Assembly (NCBI GenBank): GCA_013287085.1
Contig: JABDEM010000001.1
Span: 163-64,162 of the forward strand
Length of the DNA: 64,000 bases
From: Gammaproteobacteria bacterium
GTDB lineage: Bacteria > Pseudomonadota > Gammaproteobacteria > DSM-16500
Direction: 5' to 3'
The notes under the pieces were generated by a model. That model made no database searches, was not told the origin of the DNA, and saw only the letters and a list, made by a program, of their open reading frames with translations. A program made the position numbers and the translations under genes. Below are positions 16,058-24,496 of the stretch, piece after piece; the first letter of the stretch is position 1; every line of letters begins with the position of its first letter.

Positions 16058-18409
16058 ATGCAGGTGGGAATAACGGATTTATTAAACCCCTACATGGATC
16101 GGGTGAAAGTGCTTTCACTCGATTGTTTTGATACTTTATTATGGCGCACGGTCGCTTCTCCTAATGATGTTTTTTATGATTTAGCACAGCGTCCCCATCA
16201 TCAGGCTCTTCATATTACTGCACAGCAGCGTAGACGTGCGGAAGCGGATGCGCGTTTTCAAAATCATGTATTGCATGGGAATTATGAGACTACACTGCAT
16301 GATATTTATCGTGTTGGGTTTCCGACTATTACAGATGAAGAAGTGCAAGCTTTAGTGAATGAAGAGATTGAAGCTGAAATTGATCATTGTTATGCATTTC
16401 CGCCGGCGATACAGCTTATTCAAGATGCGATGCGTCGGGGTTTAAAAATTATTATTGTGAGTAATACTTATTTAGAAGAACCTCAATTGCGACAATTGTT
16501 GCAAAAAACATTACCCAAAGATTGTTATGAAGCTATCACGCGTGTATTTTGTTCATCAGAGTGGAGTATGCCTAAGCATGCGGGATTATTTAATATTGTC
16601 GTTAAAGAATTAGCTATTGAGCCGCAATCTATTCTGCATATTGGCGATGATGTGGTGGCTGATTTAGAAGCAGGTAAAAAATCAGGATTAAATGCTTTGC
16701 GTTTAGTGCAACACGATCAAAAAATTGCAGAACTGTTACGTATGCAAATCGTAGCAGGGTCAATTGCAGATCCTAATCTTGGCTATACACGTGGTTTTCC
16801 AAGTCCTTTTCGTGGGGTCTATGCTATCTCTGGATTGACCACTTCGCGTCCTGATTATTTTATAGGTTATATGTCAATCGGGCCTATTCTTTATGGTTTT
16901 GCGAATTTTATTCTCGATACGGTAAAAAGTATAAAGCCAGAACCAAAAGTATTATTTGTCATGCGCGATGGATTTCTACCCTATTTAGCTTGTGAAGCTT
17001 TGTTGGGTAAAACTCTCGGCAGTAAAATTCAAATCAGCTCTTTTAGTGCGCTTGCTGCATCGTTTTATACGAAGCAAGATGTGATTAACTATCTCGCGAG
17101 GCAATTGGACAGGTGGTCTATATCTTCACATGCTCGCCAATTATTGCTCCCAGATGAGGTTTCTTTAGCGCTTGCTAAAAAATGTGAAGCCGAAAAAAAT
17201 CCTAAGCAAGCATTTGGTAATGAAATATTAAAAGAAGAATATTTGCAAATCATTTTTCAAAATTCAGCCTTATATCGCAAGCGTTTTCAGCGTTATCTCG
17301 AAAAAGAAGGACATATTAAAGCTGGAGATAATGTGTTGTTTGTAGACATTGGTTACAATGCAACTGCGCAAAATTTATTAACTCCTTTTCTTAAAAAAGA
17401 TATGCACGTGAAAGAAGTGATGGGTCGATATTTGTTGGCGAATGATGTTCCCGAATGGAGTTTTAACCGCCGTGGTTTTATTGACGCTTCATGGTGTGAT
17501 AGCCGTGTACTAGGTATGTTAGCGGTTAATTTTACCTTAGTGGAAGAAATGTTTACCAGTGGCGGCAATAGTGTGATTGATTATGATGAAGAGGGTAATC
17601 CGGTTTATGTAGAAACTAAACAAAATAAAGCACAACTGGAAAAGATTCGCTTAATTCAAGCTGAATGTCTGCGCTTTATCGTTGATGCCAAAAAATTCTT
17701 TGCGTTTGTGGGAAAAACCTTAACTCTGGAAACCTTAAGAGAAGTGACCTTAGCAGAAATCTCACGTACGATTTTTTTAATGACGCCTACTGAAATTGAA
17801 TATCTAAAAGATTTTACCCATGAAATTAATAAAGCAACTCATGCAGCGCATGCGCTTTTTAATCCGATGGAATCCAACTGGTTACGACGTAAAGGTTTAT
17901 GGTTTGTAGAACAAGATCAGCGGCCTCATGCTTTACGTAGTGAGGCGGATTTTGAGCATACGATCATGCTCATGACAAAACGCCGTTTTGGCTTAGGGAT
18001 TATTGAAGACGATTTAAGTTTGCGTAGAGAAAAAATTACTGCAAAAGTGATCACTAAAGATGATAAAAAAGAACTTATTTTGCATGCAAGACCTACCCAT
18101 GATGGATTTTTTTCAATGTTACTTTATTTGCAGGCGGACTTGGATAAAATGACTATTAACCTTTTCTTTGGAAAAAATTATCAATGGATACAATTTGAAA
18201 GTACAGAATTAATTAAAGCAGAATATTTTCAACGAAAAGAAGAAGAGCTTTATATACAAGATTTTTGGTCTAAATTGAGCTTTAAGAAAATGACGGAGAA
18301 AGGGCCAAAGTTATATCAATGCACCAAAGATGGAGTGATGGTCATTAATCCTGCTAAACTCAAAGACAATGCCATGTTGCGCATTGTCTTTCGTCCTATC
18401 CTGTATTAG
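16058..18409 (+). CDS. Large HAD-superfamily protein (783 aa)
   Basis: The first ~230 residues are a HAD-type hydrolase domain. Motif I is LSLDCFDTLLWR (nucleophile D22), motif II IIVSNTY, motif III PKHAGLF and motif IV LHIGDDVVADLEAGKKSG. All catalytic positions are present, so a phosphatase or phosphotransferase activity is likely. The remaining ~550 residues contain FVMRDGFLPYLA and VLFVDIGYNATAQN, which look like a second Rossmann-type domain. This two-part architecture occurs in polysaccharide-related HAD proteins, but I cannot name a substrate. AAAGGAA lies before the ATG. It is co-directional with 15293 (21 bp) and the MFS gene (11 bp). Confidence 0.8.
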   Translation: MQVGITDLLNPYMDRVKVLSLDCFDTLLWRTVASPNDVFYDLAQRPHHQALHITAQQRRRAEADARFQNHVLHGNYETTLHDIYRVGFPTITDEEVQALVNEEIEAEIDHCYAFPPAIQLIQDAMRRGLKIIIVSNTYLEEPQLRQLLQKTLPKDCYEAITRVFCSSEWSMPKHAGLFNIVVKELAIEPQSILHIGDDVVADLEAGKKSGLNALRLVQHDQKIAELLRMQIVAGSIADPNLGYTRGFPSPFRGVYAISGLTTSRPDYFIGYMSIGPILYGFANFILDTVKSIKPEPKVLFVMRDGFLPYLACEALLGKTLGSKIQISSFSALAASFYTKQDVINYLARQLDRWSISSHARQLLLPDEVSLALAKKCEAEKNPKQAFGNEILKEEYLQIIFQNSALYRKRFQRYLEKEGHIKAGDNVLFVDIGYNATAQNLLTPFLKKDMHVKEVMGRYLLANDVPEWSFNRRGFIDASWCDSRVLGMLAVNFTLVEEMFTSGGNSVIDYDEEGNPVYVETKQNKAQLEKIRLIQAECLRFIVDAKKFFAFVGKTLTLETLREVTLAEISRTIFLMTPTEIEYLKDFTHEINKATHAAHALFNPMESNWLRRKGLWFVEQDQRPHALRSEADFEHTIMLMTKRRFGLGIIEDDLSLRREKITAKVITKDDKKELILHARPTHDGFFSMLLYLQADLDKMTINLFFGKNYQWIQFESTELIKAEYFQRKEEELYIQDFWSKLSFKKMTEKGPKLYQCTKDGVMVINPAKLKDNAMLRIVFRPILY

Positions 18410-18420
18410 TATGGCTGACT

Positions 18421-19665
18421 ATGTCTGTCATGCCCATTGTAAAACCCAAAAATTTCTTTTTAGCGGCATCACCGCTTTTTCTTGTATTGTTTATAGACAG
18501 TATGGGATTAGGCTTAGTCTTTCCGGTTTTAAATTCATTAATTTTTGATCCCAGCTCGCATTTTATTTCGACTGATCTTAGTACGAATGCGCGTAATTTA
18601 TTATATGGATTTACGATTGGTATTTTTATGTTTTGTTGGTTTTTTGGCGCGGCGTTTTTAGGGGATATATCCGATCAAATTGGACGCAAAAAATCTTTAA
18701 TGGTCTGTTTAATTGGTGCTGTGATTGGCTATGCTTTTTCTGCTTTTGCAGTGGTGATGGGTAGTTATGGATTGTTATTAGCGGGAAGAATTATTGCAGG
18801 ATTTACCGCAGGTAGCCAAGCCATTGCTCAGGCCGCGATTGTGGATATGAGTGAACCTGAACATAAAGCCAGAAATTTAGGTTTAATTTTATTTTTTACC
18901 TCCTTGGGATTCTTATTTGGTCCTATGATTGGGGGGATTTTATCCGCTCACGAATTAGTGCCCTGGTTTAATTTTTCTCTGCCTTTTTATTTTGCTGCTA
19001 CTATTTCATTGATCAATGCAGGATTATTATTCTTTTTGTTTAAAGAAACTTTTACCCATACGCATAAAATTCGTTTTAAATTACATTATGCCATTGAAAT
19101 TTTTATTTCTGCTTTCAAAAAAGAAAAAATACGCGAATTATCGATTATCTTTTTAATTATGATATTTGGATGGGGCGGTTATTATTCTTTTGTGTCTATG
19201 TATTTGCTGCGCGTTTATCATTTTAGCTCTTTGCATACTGGATTTTATATGGCAGTGATGGGCGCTGGATTTGGTATTGGGACGGGATTTTTAGTGGATC
19301 CTTTGACTAAACGATTTTCATTAAAAAAATGTGTGATAGGAGGTTGTTTCTTTGTCGCTTTGGGGACTTTCTTAACTATTACTGCGCCTTCAGAAATTTA
19401 TCTTTGGCTAGATGTCTTAATCGTAGCGCCGGCTATGGCGGTTGCTTACTCAACGATATTAACTTTATTTTCCAATCAAGTGAATGAAGATTCGCAAGGT
19501 TGGGTGATGGGTATTACCGGTGCGATTATGGCATTTGCATTTGGTGCAAATAACTTATTAATAGGCTTTATGGGCAGCTTTAAGCCTCAAACTCCCTTAA
19601 TAATGACTATCGTGAGCTTGTTGCTCGCATCACTCTTAATGAAAACAATATTTTATTTGAAATAA
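18421..19665 (+). CDS. Major facilitator superfamily transporter
   Basis: 414 residues with about 12 hydrophobic segments. The MFS loop 2-3 signature appears as GDISDQIGRKKS around residues 80-92. The pattern GRIIAGFTAGSQAIAQAA in helix 4 resembles tetracycline/drug-proton antiporters (DHA1 group). It is an inner-membrane exporter or uptake system of unknown substrate. It follows the HAD gene after 11 bp and probably shares its transcript. Its 3' end overlaps the convergent binding-protein gene by 13 bp. Confidence 0.88.
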   Translation: MSVMPIVKPKNFFLAASPLFLVLFIDSMGLGLVFPVLNSLIFDPSSHFISTDLSTNARNLLYGFTIGIFMFCWFFGAAFLGDISDQIGRKKSLMVCLIGAVIGYAFSAFAVVMGSYGLLLAGRIIAGFTAGSQAIAQAAIVDMSEPEHKARNLGLILFFTSLGFLFGPMIGGILSAHELVPWFNFSLPFYFAATISLINAGLLFFLFKETFTHTHKIRFKLHYAIEIFISAFKKEKIRELSIIFLIMIFGWGGYYSFVSMYLLRVYHFSSLHTGFYMAVMGAGFGIGTGFLVDPLTKRFSLKKCVIGGCFFVALGTFLTITAPSEIYLWLDVLIVAPAMAVAYSTILTLFSNQVNEDSQGWVMGITGAIMAFAFGANNLLIGFMGSFKPQTPLIMTIVSLLLASLLMKTIFYLK

Positions 19666-20405
19666 GTATCGCGTATGGTTTTATACTTACCGTTCGCATT
19701 AATGTCTGCAATAGCTTTATTCAATGCATTTAAAAGATCAGGTTCGTTTTTGCGTACCGCAATACCAAAACCGTTACCCAGATAATCTGCATTAATAATA
19801 GGTCCAACTACAATACCAAACTCATGACTATTGCCATTTTCTTTGAGCCAAGATTTGACAGTGGCTTCATCGCCTATTACTAAATCAATTTTTTTATCTT
19901 TGAGAGCTTTAAAAGCGTCAGGAAAATCGTTAAAAGGTACGATTTTTACTTTATTATGGTATTTGTCGGTTAAGTAAGAGAAAAATAATGATCCTTTTTG
20001 TATGCCTATGTTTTTTCCTTCGATATCACCCATCGTATAGTGTTTAGCGATAGGAGCTACAAATGACGCCGTCTGTGTATAATACGGCTCAGTAAAGCTC
20101 ACCATTTTTTCACGCGTTTCGGTAATACCTATAGCCGCAATGATAGCATCATATTTTCCAGCGTTTAAGTCTGTGATTAAGTCATCAAATGTACCGCTAC
20201 TAAAAGTACATTGTGCATTCATGCTAGCGCAAATGGCATTAGCAATATCAATATCAAAGCCTGCAAAATTACCTTTGTCATCAACATATTCGAAAGGGGG
20301 ATAGGAAGCATCGGTCCCAAAGTGAATGGTCTTAATGGGGTCAGCAAATAGGGTTTGGCTAAAGGAAAATAAGAGGGCTAGTCCGAACAATTTTAGTACA
20401 TTCAT
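19653..20405 (-). CDS. Periplasmic amino-acid-binding protein (ArtJ/HisJ-like)
   Basis: The signal peptide (residues 1-21, ending TLFA) is followed by IHFGTDASYPPFEYVDDKG, GFDIDIANAIC and GITETREKMVSFTEPYY. These are the conserved lobes of SBP_bac_3 proteins for basic or polar amino acids, with the substrate-binding aromatic (Y/F) and Arg (TETREK) in place. It delivers amino acids to an ABC permease, which is not encoded nearby. There is no lipobox, so it is a soluble periplasmic protein. Length 250 is normal. It is divergent from the methyltransferase at 20481, sharing a 75-bp promoter region with a TATAAT on the minus strand. Confidence 0.92.
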   Translation of the reverse strand: MNVLKLFGLALLFSFSQTLFADPIKTIHFGTDASYPPFEYVDDKGNFAGFDIDIANAICASMNAQCTFSSGTFDDLITDLNAGKYDAIIAAIGITETREKMVSFTEPYYTQTASFVAPIAKHYTMGDIEGKNIGIQKGSLFFSYLTDKYHNKVKIVPFNDFPDAFKALKDKKIDLVIGDEATVKSWLKENGNSHEFGIVVGPIINADYLGNGFGIAVRKNEPDLLNALNKAIADINANGKYKTIRDTYFK

Positions 20406-20480
20406 AGATCATCCTTTTCTATGCGATCGCCATTGAAGCTAGTATTATATACGCACTTAACCGCTTAGAGAAGAAGATCG

Positions 20481-21209
20481 ATGAAGGAAGAATCCAGGCT
20501 AAACTATGAAAAACAGCAAAACTTTAACGCCTTACTGACGTGGATACATTCTTTACGATACAAAGCGATTCTGAATTTTTTTAAAAAACTACCAATTATC
20601 GATAGGCCGATAAGAGTGTTAGAAATCGGTTGCGCACACGCCAAATTATTTGAAGTGCTGAATCAACAATTTAATATTGACTATTCTGCTATTGAATTAA
20701 ATACCCCTTTTTATGAAGAAGCTCGTAAGCGTTATGGACATTTTCCCAATTTTTCGGTTATTAATGCTAGCGCATCCGATTCTTCTAGTTATCAACATTT
20801 TCCTAAACCCGATATTGTGATCGCCCTAGAAACCTTAGAGCACATACCCGAAAAAGAAGTGGTCAGGATTATTGAACATATTGCCGCTTTATCCCCCGAG
20901 CATTTTGTTTGCTCCGTTCCTGTAGAAGTGGGCCCTGCGATTTGGTTTAAAAATTTGACTTCATTTTTAGTGGGCTACCACCGCCACAAAACCTATACTT
21001 GGCGCGAAACTTTTTGGGCGGGTTTATACCAGTTAGATAAGCTACCGCCTCATGGAACTTGCCATAAGGGTTTTGATTGGCGGTGGTTAGCAGCAACTAT
21101 ACGTCAGAATATGCAGATTACTCGTACGTTGAAATTTCCCTTTAATTTCCTGCCTGGGGGGTTGGCTAATTCGGTTTTTATTTCAGCAAGACCTAGAACT
21201 CATATTTAA
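20481..21209 (+). CDS. Class I SAM-dependent methyltransferase
   Basis: 242 residues. The SAM-binding motif I is VLEIGCAHAKLFEVL (near residue 50) with the acidic residue of motif II in SAIELNTPF. The post-motif segment PDIVIALETLEHIPEKEV is the DxxxxxxxxEHI pattern of Methyltransf_11/23 enzymes. The substrate cannot be deduced; a C-terminal aromatic/basic part (TYTWRETFWAGLYQL) is unusual. It stands alone, divergent from the amino-acid-binding protein. GGAAGAA lies next to the start region, so the start is only moderately certain. Confidence 0.85.
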   Translation: MKEESRLNYEKQQNFNALLTWIHSLRYKAILNFFKKLPIIDRPIRVLEIGCAHAKLFEVLNQQFNIDYSAIELNTPFYEEARKRYGHFPNFSVINASASDSSSYQHFPKPDIVIALETLEHIPEKEVVRIIEHIAALSPEHFVCSVPVEVGPAIWFKNLTSFLVGYHRHKTYTWRETFWAGLYQLDKLPPHGTCHKGFDWRWLAATIRQNMQITRTLKFPFNFLPGGLANSVFISARPRTHI

Positions 21210-21289
21210 TCATTATTAATCAATAGCTTATATTTTAAATAAAATAGCCAATAGACGCTATAATTAACTTATAAATAGGGGGAGTTTGT

Positions 21290-23314
21290 ATGGGCGCAAA
21301 TCGTCAGAGAATCAATTTAGACATAGCAGGTTCACCTTTTTCTTACTATGAAGGAGAAGCAAAAAAACTTCCCCAGCATATTAATAAAATTAATTTAGCT
21401 TTGGGTGATGAGGGCCAGGAAGCGCAATTAAGCCGAGCTTTTGATGATTTAAGATTCCCATCAACTCCTGAATTCATACTGGAATCTCTTAAGTCTTTTA
21501 AACCCGATACCATAAGTAAATTTCCGGAAGAGAAAGAGGCGTTTACCATATCTTTTGAGGATTTAAGAAGAAACTGGAAAGCTAATGATGAGTTTAGATC
21601 TCTTTTTACTGAAAAAGGAGAATTACAAGATTGGGTCGATACCTTAGTAGTTTTAAGCAAGAAAGAGCAAAAACAATTAGCGGAATTTTTGATAACTTTC
21701 TTTAGAGCCGCAGAAAAACTGCTATATGATAACCAAGGTAATTTTAATCCTTGGGTTCATCAACTATTTTCTACACCATCAAATCCCCATAGACTTCAGG
21801 AAGCCATTCAAAAATATGGTTTTATATTGGTTTCCAATAATTTAATGGGAGGCATGGTATCTAATTTTTCAGGTGAGTTAAATGCGCTAGCTGAACCTAA
21901 TACTCCACAAGAAAACTTTATCCGAATTTGTCTTAAGCTTATTAATCATCAAAAGTTTGCTAATACAGAATTCCTGGGTTTATTAAGAAACGAGCCAAAT
22001 CAAAAAATAGCCCAAACTGAAGCTTATTATCTTTTCCAAAAGATTGTTGCTGTAGCTCAAAGAAAAATGCCAACTTCAGATGTTGGCAAGTTTATTCCTA
22101 TTCTTAGAAAAATTAATAGCAAGGCTGAGGTTCAAGAAATTTTAGCAGAGATAGAGAAATTTAATCAGCAGGTGATGAGTCCTAAGATTGAGGCCGAAAT
22201 TAATAAACTCATTTCTCCTGAGGAAATTGCAACCGAAGTTACTAAATTAAAAACAGCACTAGGCGATAATGCTGATCCTTTAATAGAAGAAATGCGCGTT
22301 CTAGTTGCGATAGCCGAATCAAAAGCTTTTCGAGAAGAAGATTTTTTTAAAATAATTATTGCATTGAGAAATGCCAACGCTCTTCTAGGGAAAAAACAAG
22401 AATTTGAAGCAAATGTAAATGCTGATGATTTAGAGTCGTGGGCCAATCAAACATCATGGGAAATAAAATTTAAACGCGATATTGAACAAAGAATTACCAG
22501 AGTAAATAACGAACTTTTGGAGTCTTCTAACCTAGCACCTGTATTACAGCCGCAGGATAAGAAGGAAGAAAGAAATATACAAGAAGTGGTGCCTGTAGCA
22601 GAAGCGAAAAATACGTTAGAAGCAGCAGAGCTAAAAGCATTTTTTGAAGAGAAAGGAAATATACCACCGAAATTGTTTGAAAATATTCTCAGCCATCCTA
22701 ACGCTCAAGATACAACAATGAGAGAGCTCATAAAAGAATTAAAAGCATTTGAGAATCTCGGGATGGGACAAAGCTATGATATTTTTTGTGATGCAATAAA
22801 TGCTGCAATTTCTGATGGAAATGTTGAAACGATGTGCGCGGATTTAACGCCGATAATACAGGCTTTGAATCGGTTGAATAAAAATAATAACGATTACGAG
22901 GCTGCCAATAGCTTAATAAAATATGTTGAAGATAATACCAATCCAACCAATTGGAAAAGGATAGCAAAAGGCGCTTTAGTTGGTGCTTTATGTTTTGTAT
23001 TGGCTTCAGCCTTAATTGCGGGTGGTGTTGCTTTAGCAGTACATACCGGCGGAATCAGTATTCCGGCTAGTTTTACCTTAGCTAAAACATTAGTTGCAAC
23101 GGGAGTGGCGGCTTTAGCAAGTGTTTCAGCTGGTGCAGGAGTTGCTTATAAAACAGATAAAACTCGCGAATTAAAACCTATTCCTAAAATTGTTTCTGAG
23201 GCGTTAAAAGAACATAAAAAAACGCAGCCGGATTTTTGGAGGCGAAAGAAAGCTCAAGAGGAGCCTAAGGCGCCTAATGGTAAGAAACCGAATCCTGACA
23301 GACATTCGCATTAG
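21290..23314 (+). CDS. Large unknown helical protein with late membrane hairpin; effector candidate
   Basis: 674 residues with no recognised family. The first ~560 residues are soluble, charged, predominantly helical and likely coiled-coil in part (regions rich in E/K around 290-420 and 430-480). Two hydrophobic helices follow (GALCFVLASALIAGGVALAV and TLVATGVAALASVSAGAGVA), then a basic, Pro-rich tail ending PNPDRHSH. There is no signal peptide. GGGGGAG precedes the ATG by 7 bases, and a TATAAT (near 21258) is a plausible -10. The plan resembles membrane-tethered Dot/Icm effectors. It is monocistronic, followed by dispersed repeats. Confidence 0.75.
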   Translation: MGANRQRINLDIAGSPFSYYEGEAKKLPQHINKINLALGDEGQEAQLSRAFDDLRFPSTPEFILESLKSFKPDTISKFPEEKEAFTISFEDLRRNWKANDEFRSLFTEKGELQDWVDTLVVLSKKEQKQLAEFLITFFRAAEKLLYDNQGNFNPWVHQLFSTPSNPHRLQEAIQKYGFILVSNNLMGGMVSNFSGELNALAEPNTPQENFIRICLKLINHQKFANTEFLGLLRNEPNQKIAQTEAYYLFQKIVAVAQRKMPTSDVGKFIPILRKINSKAEVQEILAEIEKFNQQVMSPKIEAEINKLISPEEIATEVTKLKTALGDNADPLIEEMRVLVAIAESKAFREEDFFKIIIALRNANALLGKKQEFEANVNADDLESWANQTSWEIKFKRDIEQRITRVNNELLESSNLAPVLQPQDKKEERNIQEVVPVAEAKNTLEAAELKAFFEEKGNIPPKLFENILSHPNAQDTTMRELIKELKAFENLGMGQSYDIFCDAINAAISDGNVETMCADLTPIIQALNRLNKNNNDYEAANSLIKYVEDNTNPTNWKRIAKGALVGALCFVLASALIAGGVALAVHTGGISIPASFTLAKTLVATGVAALASVSAGAGVAYKTDKTRELKPIPKIVSEALKEHKKTQPDFWRRKKAQEEPKAPNGKKPNPDRHSH

Positions 23315-23334
23315 CAAAGAAGCTTAAGAGTACC

Positions 23335-23470
23335 CCACGTCATTGCGAGCGCAGCGAAGCAAACCAGGATTTTTGGCGTTGCGTAAATAGCATTCTGTCA
23401 CCCCGCAACAAGTGCGGGGTGACAGAGCCGAGTTAGCGGGGGGGCAGAGCCCAGTTAGCAGGGTGACGAG
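23335..23470. repeat. Dispersed repeat block with CCCCGC hairpin
   Basis: GTCATTGCGAGCGCAGCGAA, a unit scattered in many intracellular bacteria, is followed by the 13-bp hairpin 23395-23407/23413-23425 (CTGTCACCCCGCA, loop ACAAG, complement). This is the core of the repeat at 4848-4947. The rest of the 183-bp gap holds degraded copies. Confidence 0.8.
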
Positions 23471-23497
23471 TAAAAGTCTATGGGGAAAGTTATAGGT

Positions 23498-24493
23498 TTA
23501 AAACACCACACTCACCGCATCTTTGACCGCTTGCGCCGTAGACGTTAATTTCTCACTCAAAGATTTTTTCGCGTGATAACAAATTTCGTATAAGTCAGCG
23601 GTTTTGCTTTTCTCTAACAAATAATCATCACTCGTTTGTAGCTCATCCACTAATTTTAATTCTAAGGCTTGTTTACCGGTCCAGATTTCACCGGTTGCGA
23701 CTTTTTCTATATCAATAGTAGTGCGATATTCTTGAATGGTGCTCTTAAATAAAGTATGAATATCGCCGATTTCTTCGCGTAGTTTTTCGCGGCCTTCGTC
23801 GGTGTTTTTGCCAAACATAGAAATCGTGCGTTTGTAATTGCCCGCAGTAATTTGTTCGAAATCGATATTTTTATCTTTTAAGAAGCGGTGGAAATTGGGT
23901 AATTGGGCGACTACGCCAATTGAGCCTAAAGTTGCGAAAGGGGCGGCTAAGATTTTGTTGGCGACGCAGGCCATTAAGTAGCCTCCGCTTGCAGCAATTT
24001 TATCTACGGTAACAACTAAGGGAATCTTGCGTTCGCGGATTCTGGCTAGTTGGGAGGCGGCTAAACCATAAGAGTGTACGATTCCGCCTGGACTTTCTAA
24101 ACGGATAACCACTTCATCTTTTGGGGTCGCTATATTTAAAATTGCTGTGATTTCTTCGCGTAAAGAACCAACTCCCGAAGCTTTCATGTCGCCATTAAAG
24201 TTCAATACAAAAACTTTTGGATATTTTTCTGTTTTTTCACTTTTCTTTTTATCTTGAGTTTTTTGATCTTTTAAAAATTTCTTAAAGGCTTTTTTAGGTA
24301 AAATTTCACTTAATAAATTTTCAGTGGTTTCTTTGTATTTATGATTTAAGTTTTTAATACAAAGATAGCCTTTTAGTTTTTCCTTACCTTTGGAGAGGAT
24401 TACTAAAATTCCGCCGACTATCAGTAAAATGACTAAGGCGACAATAAGTGCTTTGAATGAAAATAGTAGTAATTGTAATAAGGCATCTGCCAT
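23498..24493 (-). CDS. sohB: Membrane-anchored S49 peptidase SohB
   Basis: The N-terminal membrane helix (residues ~10-32) is followed by a linker rich in Lys and the S49 domain. FVLNFNGDMKAS opens it, KIAASGGYLMACVA carries the catalytic Ser, and AGNYKRTISMFG the catalytic Lys. ESPGGIVHSYG forms the oxyanion region. SohB is an inner-membrane peptidase facing the periplasm that degrades signal peptides or misfolded proteins. The length of 331 aa and the domain order match E. coli SohB. It lies 3 bp behind the DedA/PAP2 gene in a five-gene minus-strand run. Confidence 0.93.
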   Translation of the reverse strand: MADALLQLLLFSFKALIVALVILLIVGGILVILSKGKEKLKGYLCIKNLNHKYKETTENLLSEILPKKAFKKFLKDQKTQDKKKSEKTEKYPKVFVLNFNGDMKASGVGSLREEITAILNIATPKDEVVIRLESPGGIVHSYGLAASQLARIRERKIPLVVTVDKIAASGGYLMACVANKILAAPFATLGSIGVVAQLPNFHRFLKDKNIDFEQITAGNYKRTISMFGKNTDEGREKLREEIGDIHTLFKSTIQEYRTTIDIEKVATGEIWTGKQALELKLVDELQTSDDYLLEKSKTADLYEICYHAKKSLSEKLTSTAQAVKDAVSVVF

Positions 24494-24496
24494 TTT

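Noticed and set aside
21215-21235. TTTAAT-CATT-ATTAAT upstream of the gene at 21290
   Set aside because: Spacing is one base short, the second half begins with A, and the likely -10 is too far away.
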